From Protofrankia sp. CiT1 (GTDB lineage: Bacteria > Actinomycetota > Actinomycetes > Frankiales > Frankiaceae), in NCBI RefSeq assembly GCF_917627385.1, contig NZ_CAKJTL010000182.1, positions 1-40,101 on the forward strand: a stretch of 40,101 bases of DNA, read 5' to 3'. The translations under genes were made by a program, and so were the position numbers. Numbering within the stretch: position 1 is the stretch's first letter; every line of letters starts with the position of its first letter. This document shows, piece by piece, positions 9,151 to 16,396 of this stretch. The notes under the pieces are model-generated. The model did no database searches. It saw only the letters and a list, made by a program, of their open reading frames with translations, and was not told where the DNA came from.

Positions 9151-9175
9151 ACTTGCTTAGTAAGACTAAACAAGT
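9151..9175. promoter_or_regulatory. Palindromic operator upstream of the MFS exporter
   Basis: ACTTGCTTAGT (9151-9161) and ACTAAACAAGT (9165-9175) are inverted repeats around AAG, matching at 10 of 11 positions. The inner core reads TTAGT-AAG-ACTAA. Length, AT-richness and position immediately upstream of an exporter gene are typical of TetR- or MarR-type operators, and exporter genes are commonly controlled that way. The regulator is not encoded next to it. The palindrome itself is directly visible; the regulator class is inference. Confidence 0.6.
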
Positions 9176-9320
9176 AACACCAAAGTTGGCGAGGCGAGAA
9201 GTGTGAGATTGGCCCGGAGTTCCCCGGAAGTGACCCTGGCCAGCAGTTCGGCAAAAAAATCAGGAATAATGGGGACTAACTGGGCAAAACTATCGGATGT
9301 CCCAGAAGCACGAAAACGGC

Positions 9321-9356
9321 GATGGGCTCCCTCAAGACACTTCGAGGGAGCCCATC
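9321..9356 (-). terminator. Rho-independent-like terminator after the FmdB gene
   Basis: GATGGGCTCCCTC (9321-9333) and GAGGGAGCCCATC (9344-9356) form a perfect 13-bp stem with a 10-base loop. On the minus strand the stem is followed by GCCGTTTTCG, giving a short T-run. It lies 18 bp past the FmdB stop codon and would separate the PFK-FmdB unit from the MFS gene. Confidence 0.75.
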
Positions 9357-9374
9357 TGGACGCACAGGGTGGAA

Positions 9375-9611
9375 TCAGGTACAGCAGCCACCGCCGCAGC
9401 AGGCGCCCCCCGACGCGGCAGGCTGCGGCGAAGCCGGTCTGGAAGAGGGCGCCGCTGACCCCGCCCGGGTCACCGCGACCGCGGTGAACACCCTGCCGGT
9501 GTCGGTGTGACCACCCGGGCACGGCGTGCTGGCGGCGGCTGTCTCAGTGATCCCGCGCCGCACCTCAAAGCTGGTGTCGCACGTGCGGCAACGGTATTCG
9601 TATGCAGGCAC
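9375..9611 (-). CDS. FmdB-family zinc-ribbon protein
   Basis: This 78-residue protein starts with a GTG and opens PAYEYRCRTCDTSFEVRRG, the standard FmdB/CxxC_CXXC_SSSS zinc-ribbon start with the first CxxC pair. The second metal knuckle is a CPGGH rather than a clean CxxC, which is unusual. The C-terminus is low-complexity and rich in Ala, Ser, Pro, Gly and Cys (GGACCGGGCCT), as in many actinobacterial members. Function is unknown for most of the family. It starts 35 bp after the phosphofructokinase stop on the same strand and is followed by a good terminator, so the two genes probably share a transcript. Confidence 0.85.
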   Translation of the reverse strand: MPAYEYRCRTCDTSFEVRRGITETAAASTPCPGGHTDTGRVFTAVAVTRAGSAAPSSRPASPQPAASGGACCGGGCCT

Positions 9612-9646
9612 ACTCCTACTTTACGCCAACGACGCGGCGTCGGCGG

Positions 9647-10984
9647 TCAGCCGAACTGAACTGGCTGACCGGTCGCCTCCAGGACCGACAGCCAGAGATC
9701 GCCGGCGGGGTCAACCTGGCTGCGATGGCTGATAGCCAACGGGATCGGGACGTGCACGAACCTGCGTCGCCACCGGCCGACCACCATCTCGGTACGGCCT
9801 GACATCGCCGCATGCACCGCGGCGTGCGCCAGCCGGATGCAGTACACACTGTCATACGGATTCGCCGGTACGCTGCGGATCATATAACTCGGATCAATGT
9901 ATTTCAGATTCAGCTCCATGTCCACCGCGCCGAAATATTCCGTCACCCGCCTGTTGAGGAGCGGGCCGACGTCCCGTAGCTTGATATTGCCGGAGGCATC
10001 GCTGCCCTGTGATTGCTGTCCCTGCTCCTCTTGGGCGAAAAGCTCCTGCCCGGCGCCCTCCGCGACGACCACGACGGCGTGGCCCCGGTCCTCGACCCGT
10101 CTGTGCAGGAAGTTCAGCAGCCCGCCTTCGCCTTCGAAGGCGAAGGGCACCTCGGGGATGAGCACCACGTCCGCATCGCTGTTCGCCAGCGACGCGTAAC
10201 AGGCGAGAAAGCCCGAATGGCGGCCCATCAGCTTCACCACGCCGACGCCGTTGGGTGAGGATGTCGCCTCGACATGCGCCGCCCGTATCGACTCGGCAGC
10301 CTTCCCGAAGGCGGTCTGAAAACCGAAGCTCTGGTCGATGTACGGAACATCATTGTCGATGGTCTTCGGCACACCGACAACGGCGATCTTATCGCCTCGC
10401 TCGCCCGCGATACGGGCGATCTCGAGCGCGCCGCGCAGTGAACCGTCACCGCCGATGACAAACAGGATGGTAATACTCATCCGTTCCAGACAGTCAACGA
10501 TCTCCTCCGGGTCCTGTTGCCCGCGCGAGGTTCCAAGAATTGTTCCGCCGTTCTCGTTGATAGTGCCGACGAGCTCGGGGGTCAGGTCCAGGACGCTGTG
10601 GCCGTAGCGGGCGATGAACCCCTGATACCCGTTGCGGAAACCGAAGATCCGAGTCACGCCGTAGTGTGAGGTCAATTCGAACACCAGGCCGCGGATAACA
10701 TCGTTCAAACCTGGGCACAGCCCCCCGCAGGTGACAATTCCGACCCGCGTCTTGGATGGGTCGAAAAAAATCTTTCGCCGGGGCCCGGCCGGCTCAAATC
10801 CCGGGAGAGCGTCGATCGGCATATCACGTTGCGTAACCAGAGACAACGTATCGTCAAGGAGTACCCGGTCGTCTTCATCCACATAATGCTGGGTCGTTCG
10901 CTTGTCACCGATCAGCGGCGCAAGCGGCGAAGTGATCCGGCAGGATCCCAGCGCCCTTACCGAAAGTTCTTGGCCGTCAGCCAT
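9647..10984 (-). CDS. pfkA: 6-phosphofructokinase, ATP-type of the long/plant-like group
   Basis: From the ATG at 10984 this encodes 445 residues. After an N-terminal extension of about 75 residues comes the core: TCGGLCPGLNDVIRG (85-99), GTSRGQQ (151-157), GGDGS (178-182), PKTIDND (206-212) and MGRHSGF. PKTIDND is the substrate-loop form shared by PPi-dependent and plant-type enzymes. GGDGS keeps glycine where PPi-dependent enzymes carry a second aspartate, so ATP is the likelier phosphate donor; that rule is family knowledge, not tested here. It phosphorylates fructose 6-phosphate in glycolysis in the cytosol. A longer frame from 11065 exists, but MADGQELSVRALG is the more natural start. 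FmdB follows 35 bp downstream. Confidence 0.88.
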   Translation of the reverse strand: MADGQELSVRALGSCRITSPLAPLIGDKRTTQHYVDEDDRVLLDDTLSLVTQRDMPIDALPGFEPAGPRRKIFFDPSKTRVGIVTCGGLCPGLNDVIRGLVFELTSHYGVTRIFGFRNGYQGFIARYGHSVLDLTPELVGTINENGGTILGTSRGQQDPEEIVDCLERMSITILFVIGGDGSLRGALEIARIAGERGDKIAVVGVPKTIDNDVPYIDQSFGFQTAFGKAAESIRAAHVEATSSPNGVGVVKLMGRHSGFLACYASLANSDADVVLIPEVPFAFEGEGGLLNFLHRRVEDRGHAVVVVAEGAGQELFAQEEQGQQSQGSDASGNIKLRDVGPLLNRRVTEYFGAVDMELNLKYIDPSYMIRSVPANPYDSVYCIRLAHAAVHAAMSGRTEMVVGRWRRRFVHVPIPLAISHRSQVDPAGDLWLSVLEATGQPVQFG

Positions 10985-11476
10985 CAGTAACGCACCCTTG
11001 TGACCATCGGCAGCGCGAAGAGAATGGCCCCGGATGACCTCGGAGCCTCTCGGTGATCGCGCCATCCCTGCCCGACTGGCGGACCGGCTTTGTTACCGAC
11101 GCGAAACAGAGATTTCCGGGTGGGTGACACCACGATTGTCAAATCTCCTTTCTCGCCCACTCGTGTCAAAGAGTACCGGTCCAGCCACCAGCACCGAGGA
11201 GGAGGCTCGTGAACATGTTTTCGCCGTGCGCCAGACGAAACCCATGCTTTACTGGTCGGACACATCGTGCCCCCCGGGTCGGGCTCACCTGTCACCGTCG
11301 GCGGGCATCGGCTGGCCGACCAGCCGCAGGTCGCCATCGATGTTCATCCCACCGCCGGCTGGCGTGCACGCCAGCCGGATCGCCGTGGCAACGCGGCCCC
11401 TACCCGAAAAAAGTGAGATCCATTACAAAACGCCCACCAGCGGCCGACCCGCCAGTAGGCACAGATCCACCGATGC
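10985..11476. other. Gene-free region upstream of the phosphofructokinase gene
   Basis: No convincing gene; the plus-strand open frames here lack recognisable motifs. Two TTTGACA hexamer contexts occur on the minus strand around 11133-11175. One copy of the octamer CACTCGTG (11158-11165) matches the motif iterated upstream of the GNAT-AAA gene, and on the minus strand it reads GACACGAGTG followed by AAAGGAG. The region presumably holds the pfk promoter. Confidence 0.45.
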
Positions 11477-12604
11477 TCACTCGCCCTGGCCGACCGAGAT
11501 GGCTGATTCGGGCGCGGACACTGGCAGCCCGCCGGAAACCGCGATCATGCGGCCCGGCGCGGGCAGCCGCTCGGCGATGAGCAACGCGAGGTCGTCGTGC
11601 AGGTTCCCCCCGACATGGCCGTGCAGATGAGCCACCAAAGCGTCCAGCACGGTGTCCAGAGTGGCCGCTGCCAGCTCGGAAAAATGATCTTCAAGGCTAA
11701 AAAACGTCCGGTTGCTGTCACGAGCCTCGATCAGGCCGTCAGTGAACAACAGCAACCGGTCGCCCAGGCCCCAACTGCTGATGGTTGCCGTGAAGTCCTC
11801 CGCGATGCCCAGCGGAGGACTGGGCTCGATGATTGCCAGCGGGCGGGCTGAGTCCCCGGACAGCAGAATCGGCGGCGGATGTCCAGCAGAGATCATTCGC
11901 AGCGTACCGTCTGGTTCGATGTCGACAAGCAGAGCTGTGACGAAATCCTCGGCGCCCGCTTCCCGGGAAACCGCTCGGGCGCAGGCAGCGGCAACCCGCT
12001 CGATCTCCGGGTAGTGGACGGCGCCCTCACGGAAGGCACCCAGCACAACCGTGGTCAACCGGACCGCGGGCAGACCTTTCCCCTTCACGTCCCCAATGAT
12101 CATTCGTGTGCCACCGGATACCGTCACAACCTCGTAGAGATCCCCACCAACCAGGGTCTCGGCCGTGGCGGACAAATATCGAGCGGCGAACGCGATCCCG
12201 TCCACAGCCGCGGGTACCACTGGCAGGAGCGCACGCTGGGCAACCTCGGCAACGGCACGTGCCCGCCCGAGCTCCCGTTCTCTACGCCGCCGGGTGACCG
12301 CGACGTAGATCGCTACAGCGCCCTGGACCGCGACGAGTACACCTGCGGCGACATGCTGCCCGGTATCGAACCACCGATCCCATGCGCCCGACGCCACGGC
12401 CGCGGCCACCGCGGCGAACCCAGCGACAACGGTGACCAGCGTCGAACTGGTAGCCGAGGCGAGCAGCGGCACCAGGCCGTAGAAGCCGGTCAGGTCGATC
12501 CCGGGGATGACGACATCGGCGGCCACGAGAAGCCCCAGCAGACCCAGCAGGCCTCCATCGGCCGCCACGACCGCACTTCCACATGTCCGCATTGTCCTCA
12601 TCAT
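11477..12604 (-). CDS. Membrane-anchored PP2C/SpoIIE-type serine phosphatase
   Basis: From an ATG at 12604 this encodes 375 residues (12592 and 12655 are alternative starts). The N-terminal third has three to four hydrophobic segments (GLLGLLGLLVAADVVIPG, LVPLLASATSSTLVTVVAGFAAVAAAVA, VAAGVLVAVQGAVAIYVAV). A basic RRRRERELGRARAVAEVAQRAL linker helix then leads to a SpoIIE domain. Metal-binding and core motifs are visible in order: VGGDLYE, IIGDVKGKG, SAGHPPP, LLLFTDGLIEAR and NLHDDLALLI. Such proteins dephosphorylate anti-anti-sigma (STAS) proteins in actinobacterial partner-switching networks. No STAS or anti-sigma kinase gene is adjacent, so its partner is elsewhere. The catalytic domain should face the cytoplasm. 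Confidence 0.88.
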   Translation of the reverse strand: MMRTMRTCGSAVVAADGGLLGLLGLLVAADVVIPGIDLTGFYGLVPLLASATSSTLVTVVAGFAAVAAAVASGAWDRWFDTGQHVAAGVLVAVQGAVAIYVAVTRRRRERELGRARAVAEVAQRALLPVVPAAVDGIAFAARYLSATAETLVGGDLYEVVTVSGGTRMIIGDVKGKGLPAVRLTTVVLGAFREGAVHYPEIERVAAACARAVSREAGAEDFVTALLVDIEPDGTLRMISAGHPPPILLSGDSARPLAIIEPSPPLGIAEDFTATISSWGLGDRLLLFTDGLIEARDSNRTFFSLEDHFSELAAATLDTVLDALVAHLHGHVGGNLHDDLALLIAERLPAPGRMIAVSGGLPVSAPESAISVGQGE

Positions 12605-13239
12605 GTACACAACCAACGAACGAGGAAACGCTGTTGACCACGATGCGACCACCATTGGAACGCTACGTGTGCCGCGGCCGCAACCGGAACCGGAAGCGGC
12701 TGCCGGCCATCATCCACCGGCGGGCGAGGCCGAACGCCACGCCGGTACCGGATGAGTTGTACCGGTACGGCCAAGAAGGCGGCCAGGGGCTGCCTGGGCG
12801 TGGCGAGCCGGACAGACGGCTTCGGAAACACGCCCCGGAGAGCCTCCGGCGGCGCGGCCATACCGCAGCGCGCTGCCGGAGGCCTGTGCGCGAAGTGACA
12901 GCAGAACGGTCAAAAATCAACTACAAGACATATAAGGCACAACATTAACTAACAGTAGTAGACATGAGCACATCAACTATGCACCATCAGGGGCAATATG
13001 GACAACGGACACCCCATTCGGGGCCGATCTCAGGCGGGGACGAAGAAGCTGGCCCCGACCGCTAGACGCCCGCTGACAGGCATCCGCGGCAGGTCGCGCC
13101 ACCCGGCCCATCGCGGTCGCACCGCTGGAGCCAGGCCGAGGGCGGTCACCACAGCCTGCGGCGCGCCCACACCGGGAAACCGCCCCGCCGGGCCAGCCGC
13201 CGGCATCCGGCTGGCGGTAGGTCAACGATGGCGGAAGTT
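12605..13239. other. Gene-free region downstream of the GNAT-AAA gene
   Basis: No supported gene. Open frames on both strands are rich in Arg, Pro and Gly without recognisable motifs and look like GC-driven chance frames. An AT-rich patch at 12905-13000 contains CTAACAGTAGTAG (12949-12961), which resembles the dyad half CTAACAGTTACTAC at 5278-5291. The region contains the promoter of the SpoIIE-type phosphatase gene. Confidence 0.45.
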
Positions 13240-14517
13240 TCAGCTGCGGGTGAAGGCCCTGGCGTCCGAACGGAAGCGATCGAGTTCATCCGCGCTGATG
13301 GTCGGTCGCGATGAGCGCGCCGCCGCCAGAAGATCTTCGGTGGTCACCGGCAGGCGCTCACCCTTGTCGACCGCGCGGTGGAACGCGGCCGCCACGGCTC
13401 GCTGCACGGTGGATGCAAGATCAGCGGGTGTGAACAGCTCAGTGGCCGCGACAACCGGTTCGACGTCCACCTGCTTGTTGTCGATCCGCTCGAGGAAACG
13501 ATCGAGTAGAAGACGACGGCCGGGGGCGTCCGGTGGTCCCACCGGAAGGACAAGATCGAAGCGTCCGGGGCGGATGAACGCCGGGTCCAGCGCCGCGATC
13601 GAGTTCGTCGCACAGATCAACAGACGCCCTGGGGAACTACGGAACTGTGGAATGGCCTTCAGCAGCTCATTCACCACCGACTGGCTCTCCGGCCCGACGG
13701 CTTCCCGGGACTGCGCGATCTCGTCCACCTCATCGATGAACACCACGACTCGTTCGACCTGCATGAGTTCGGTGATGGCCGTACGCAGCTCGGCCGCGAG
13801 GTTGCCACCGCTGCCGGCCGCGACCAGCCGGGATGGCAGAAGTTCCACGAACGGCCACTCCAGACGTGCCGCTACCGCCCGCGCGAATGACGTCTTCCCG
13901 GTACCCGGTGGTCCGAACAGAAGCATGGTCGTCGGTGTGACCACCCCATACGTCTCCGCCAGCTCGTTCTCCTTGATAGGCAGCAGCAGGCGCTGTTCCA
14001 CCAGTTGCTTGCCTTCGGCCATGCCGGCCAGACTGTGCCATTCCGCCGCTGTGAGCAGGGTGCCGCCCCAGCGCTCCACGGTCGTGACGTCGACCGGCCG
14101 CAGTGGCTCGTACTTCTCATAGAGTGTGAGCCCGGTCTTTACGAAGCCCCGGTTCCGGAAGGCGAGTTCCCCGAACTGCCCCGACGCGAGCAAGGTGGTT
14201 ATACGGCGATGACCAGCGTGAATCAGCTGGTTCTCCAACGCCTGCAGAAGCGCGGACCCGATACCTCGGTATCGCCACGCAGGCGAGATTGCCAGCGCAA
14301 GTACCCGGGCATAGCCTTGTTCGTATTTTCCGACCGCGACGCCGACGAACTGATCGGGTGTGACGGCGACGACAGCGGGAGTGTCCTCGCGCAGCGCGAG
14401 AACTGTGTCGGTCAGGTCAAAAGACGGCCCTTCTTCGTCAGATCTGACCTCCTCAAGCAGACGAACCGTAGCGGTGTGATCGGTGGTGTCGTAGGATCGC
14501 ACATGCCAATTGGTCAT
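13240..14517 (-). CDS. GNAT acetyltransferase fused to an AAA+ ATPase
   Basis: A single 425-residue frame carries two domains. Residues 1-140 are a GNAT N-acetyltransferase: VLALAISPAWRYRGIGSALLQALE (72-95) includes the RGIGSALL pyrophosphate-binding loop for acetyl-CoA, and FGELAFRNRGFVKTGLTLYEKY (115-136) is the C-terminal motif B. Residues about 160-425 are a classical AAA domain: Walker A GPPGTGKT (202-209), Walker B VVVFIDEVDE (257-266), sensor ICATN (301-305) and arginine-containing RPGRFD (316-321). A C-terminal helical lid ends in SADELDRFRSDARAF. The ATG at 14517 has a strong AAAGGAG six bases upstream. Both active sites look intact. The gene stands alone, with an iterated CACTCGTG motif in its promoter region. 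The substrate of either domain is unknown. A remodelling ATPase that presents or senses an acetylated small molecule or protein is possible, by inference. Confidence 0.9.
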   Translation of the reverse strand: MTNWHVRSYDTTDHTATVRLLEEVRSDEEGPSFDLTDTVLALREDTPAVVAVTPDQFVGVAVGKYEQGYARVLALAISPAWRYRGIGSALLQALENQLIHAGHRRITTLLASGQFGELAFRNRGFVKTGLTLYEKYEPLRPVDVTTVERWGGTLLTAAEWHSLAGMAEGKQLVEQRLLLPIKENELAETYGVVTPTTMLLFGPPGTGKTSFARAVAARLEWPFVELLPSRLVAAGSGGNLAAELRTAITELMQVERVVVFIDEVDEIAQSREAVGPESQSVVNELLKAIPQFRSSPGRLLICATNSIAALDPAFIRPGRFDLVLPVGPPDAPGRRLLLDRFLERIDNKQVDVEPVVAATELFTPADLASTVQRAVAAAFHRAVDKGERLPVTTEDLLAAARSSRPTISADELDRFRSDARAFTRS

Positions 14518-15174
14518 GACCGACTCCTTTCACTCGTGTCACTCGTGCGCAAGTACGGGTCAGTTACCTGTCGCGTCGTTTCCACTCGTGTTACCACTCG
14601 GGCAGCGGCAAGGAGCCCGCGGCGCAGGCTCGAAAGGAGCAGAATTAACCAGCCGGCGCGGGCTATCCATCCGCGGAGGGGAGCGGTAGATTGCCCGCGC
14701 CGGGGTCTCACCCGGGGTTCGCGACCGTTGTCAGCGACCACTCCGGGGAGCTTTTTTCGGCCACGCTGGCCTCAGCCACCGGCCAAAGAAGTCGGGCCCG
14801 TTACTCTTTTCACACCGTCGGGGGGCCGGGCCCGCTCAGACCACGGCGGCGGACGCCGCGGGTAACGTCCTGGGCTCCGTACCGCGGCTGCCCTGGCCGG
14901 CCCCCCGCATCGGGTGGAGACCCACGCGGTGTTATGCCCCGGCGATTTTCGGCCGGTTTTTCAGTGACCCCGGGGATGCGGCCAAGGTGGCACCAACCGA
15001 GAGTCGACCAGTTCGTTGCGGAAACAGTTGTCCCACGTCGGGCATATCGATCGAACATCTGACGGCACCATCGCGTCAGTGCGGTGAGGCCTCGGCGGAA
15101 CATTCCTCGAGGTGCCCTCCCCTGCCCTCGCGGACGGCCGACAGGCGTTGTCGGCGTCCCACGGAGTCCGATCA
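14518..15174. other. Promoter region with iterated CACTCGTG motif, otherwise gene-free
   Basis: Nothing in this stretch looks coding. Close to the GNAT-AAA start is the motif array given separately (14531-14600). The remainder is GC-rich with runs such as GGGGGGCC near 14820 and no clear dyad or tRNA-like structure. Confidence 0.45.
14531..14600. promoter_or_regulatory. Iterated CACTCGTG sites upstream of the GNAT-AAA gene
   Basis: The octamer CACTCGTG occurs at 14531-14538, 14540-14547 and 14583-14590, with a variant CACTCGGG at 14595-14602. The first two are nine bases apart start to start. It is a near-palindrome (CAC-TC-GTG). The first copy ends 13 bases before the ATG, so it also overlaps the ribosome site region. 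The same octamer occurs upstream of pfk. This suggests a protein-binding array, but the regulator is unknown. Confidence 0.4.
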
Positions 15175-15537
15175 TCAGACGGCGCCCTCGCGCGGGCGGG
15201 GGATCGTATGTTCCCGCTCAAGCGGAGCGGCCGACAGCAGGCTCCGGCCCGCTCGGGCGAGTTCGTCCGGTAGCCCGCTCAGCCCGAGCCTGTGCCCGGC
15301 CTCGGTGCGAATGACCATCAGATGGGCCAGCAGTGCTCGAGCTTCGTGAATCTCTCCTTCCGGCGCGCCATCCGCGATCAGCCGTGCGAGGGCAGTCATC
15401 ACATCGCTTTCCGAGGTCACAGCCTCGGCGTATTCGCGTGCGGCGATCCACAACCGAGCCGCGGCATGCTGCCAGTCCGCCATGGCGCAGGCCATCAACG
15501 CGGGCGAGGCGGTCCGCGGCAACGTCTGTGTGATCAC
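15175..15537 (-). CDS. Small helical protein translationally coupled to whiB
   Basis: This 120-residue protein starts at a GTG whose bases overlap the whiB TGA stop (GTGA, 4-nt overlap), a strong sign of a real, coupled gene. The sequence is alanine-rich and appears all-helical: MACAMADWQHAAARLWIAAREYAEAV, then SDVMTALARLIADGAPEGEIHEARALLAHLMVIRTEAGHRLGL. It has no cysteine cluster, signal peptide or DNA-binding motif that I can identify. I do not recognise the family. Stoichiometric co-production with a WhiB protein suggests it could be a partner, anti-factor or cofactor of that regulator, by inference. Confidence 0.7.
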   Translation of the reverse strand: MITQTLPRTASPALMACAMADWQHAAARLWIAAREYAEAVTSESDVMTALARLIADGAPEGEIHEARALLAHLMVIRTEAGHRLGLSGLPDELARAGRSLLSAAPLEREHTIPRPREGAV

Positions 15538-15914
15538 TGTGCTACCCGGGGAGCGGGGGCACTGACCAGCTGACGACGCAGTGCCCGTCGCTCATCCTCG
15601 TCCAGACCACCCCAGACACCGGCGTCCTGACCTGTGTCGAGCGCCCAGTTCAGACACTCACGGATCACCAGACAGCGGCGGCAGACGGCCTTGGCCTCCT
15701 CCAGCTGCCGCTGTGCTGGCCCGGTCGTACCGACCGGGAAGAACAGCTCCGGGTCCTCATCCCGGCAGGCGCTGCGCTGACGCCAGACTTCCAAATCCTC
15801 CGCGGTCTGCGGCTCCTGCGGCCGGACATGACGCCACATGTATGCGGTGTTCATGTCCTCAAACTGGCCGCGCAACTCGCCAGCCGCGTCCAATACAAGA
15901 ACTCTTCTGCTCAT
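15534..15914 (-). CDS. WhiB-family iron-sulfur transcriptional regulator
   Basis: From an ATG at 15914 this encodes 126 residues; the frame is open further upstream to 16127 but the added part is not WhiB-like. The four cluster-ligand cysteines are C50, C78, C81 and C87, giving the required C-Xn-CxxCxxxxxC arrangement (SACRDEDPELFFP ... AVCRRCLVIREC). The diagnostic turn AGVWGG is at 98-103, followed by a basic tail DERRALRRQL. WhiB proteins bind a [4Fe-4S] cluster, contact the principal sigma factor and regulate development, redox or antibiotic responses in Actinobacteria. It is the first gene of a two-gene unit, overlapping the 120-residue gene by four bases, and diverges from an XRE-TPR regulator. 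Confidence 0.9.
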   Translation of the reverse strand: MSRRVLVLDAAGELRGQFEDMNTAYMWRHVRPQEPQTAEDLEVWRQRSACRDEDPELFFPVGTTGPAQRQLEEAKAVCRRCLVIRECLNWALDTGQDAGVWGGLDEDERRALRRQLVSAPAPRVAQ

Positions 15915-16396
15915 CCGACACCGTCCCGTGGTCGCGTCGACATGAAGACTAAATCGAGCAGAAGCGTACGACCGGCCCCAGGGAGTGTCTACTCGCAATG
16001 TTTCAGAACCAGGGAACAGGGAATATGCCCCAGGACGGGGCCAAGGACTCATGAATAAAGGCTGAGGTACAACGTCCTGCCACCGACATTCGTCCAAGGC
16101 GCCGGGAATCATGCTTTTCAGCGACATCCGGGCGGCAGTTCACAGATCCACACGATCACCGTCCGGATACTCCGCGTGTGCCTGAGTCGCGAGCGCCCGG
16201 GGCCCGGCCAGGGTCACATACGGTGCCGACGAATACCGGCCGGGGCGTAATCCGGCGAGAATCAAGACGCCTCGCCGTGGACCGACCAGGAACAACGACT
16301 CACCACAGGTGACCTCGGGTCCTTAGACTCCGGAGGGGGGGTTGGCTACGTTCCGACTACATGCCTTGACATGACGGCCAAATGGGAGAAGGTCAG
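15915..16396. other. Divergent promoter region between whiB and the XRE-TPR regulator
   Basis: About 480 bp separate the two starts. The whiB-frame extension into this region (to 16127) is open but shows no recognisable domain. No strong palindrome was found. Control of both regulators from here is expected from the geometry. Confidence 0.5.

Noticed and set aside
11034-11630. Plus-strand open frame in the gap upstream of pfk
   Set aside because: Overlaps the SpoIIE-type gene on the other strand, low-complexity composition and no ribosome site of note.
12998-14122. Long plus-strand open frame opposite the GNAT-AAA gene
   Set aside because: It is antisense to a clearly coding two-domain gene, has Arg/Ser/Pro-rich composition and no motif; a GC-driven shadow.
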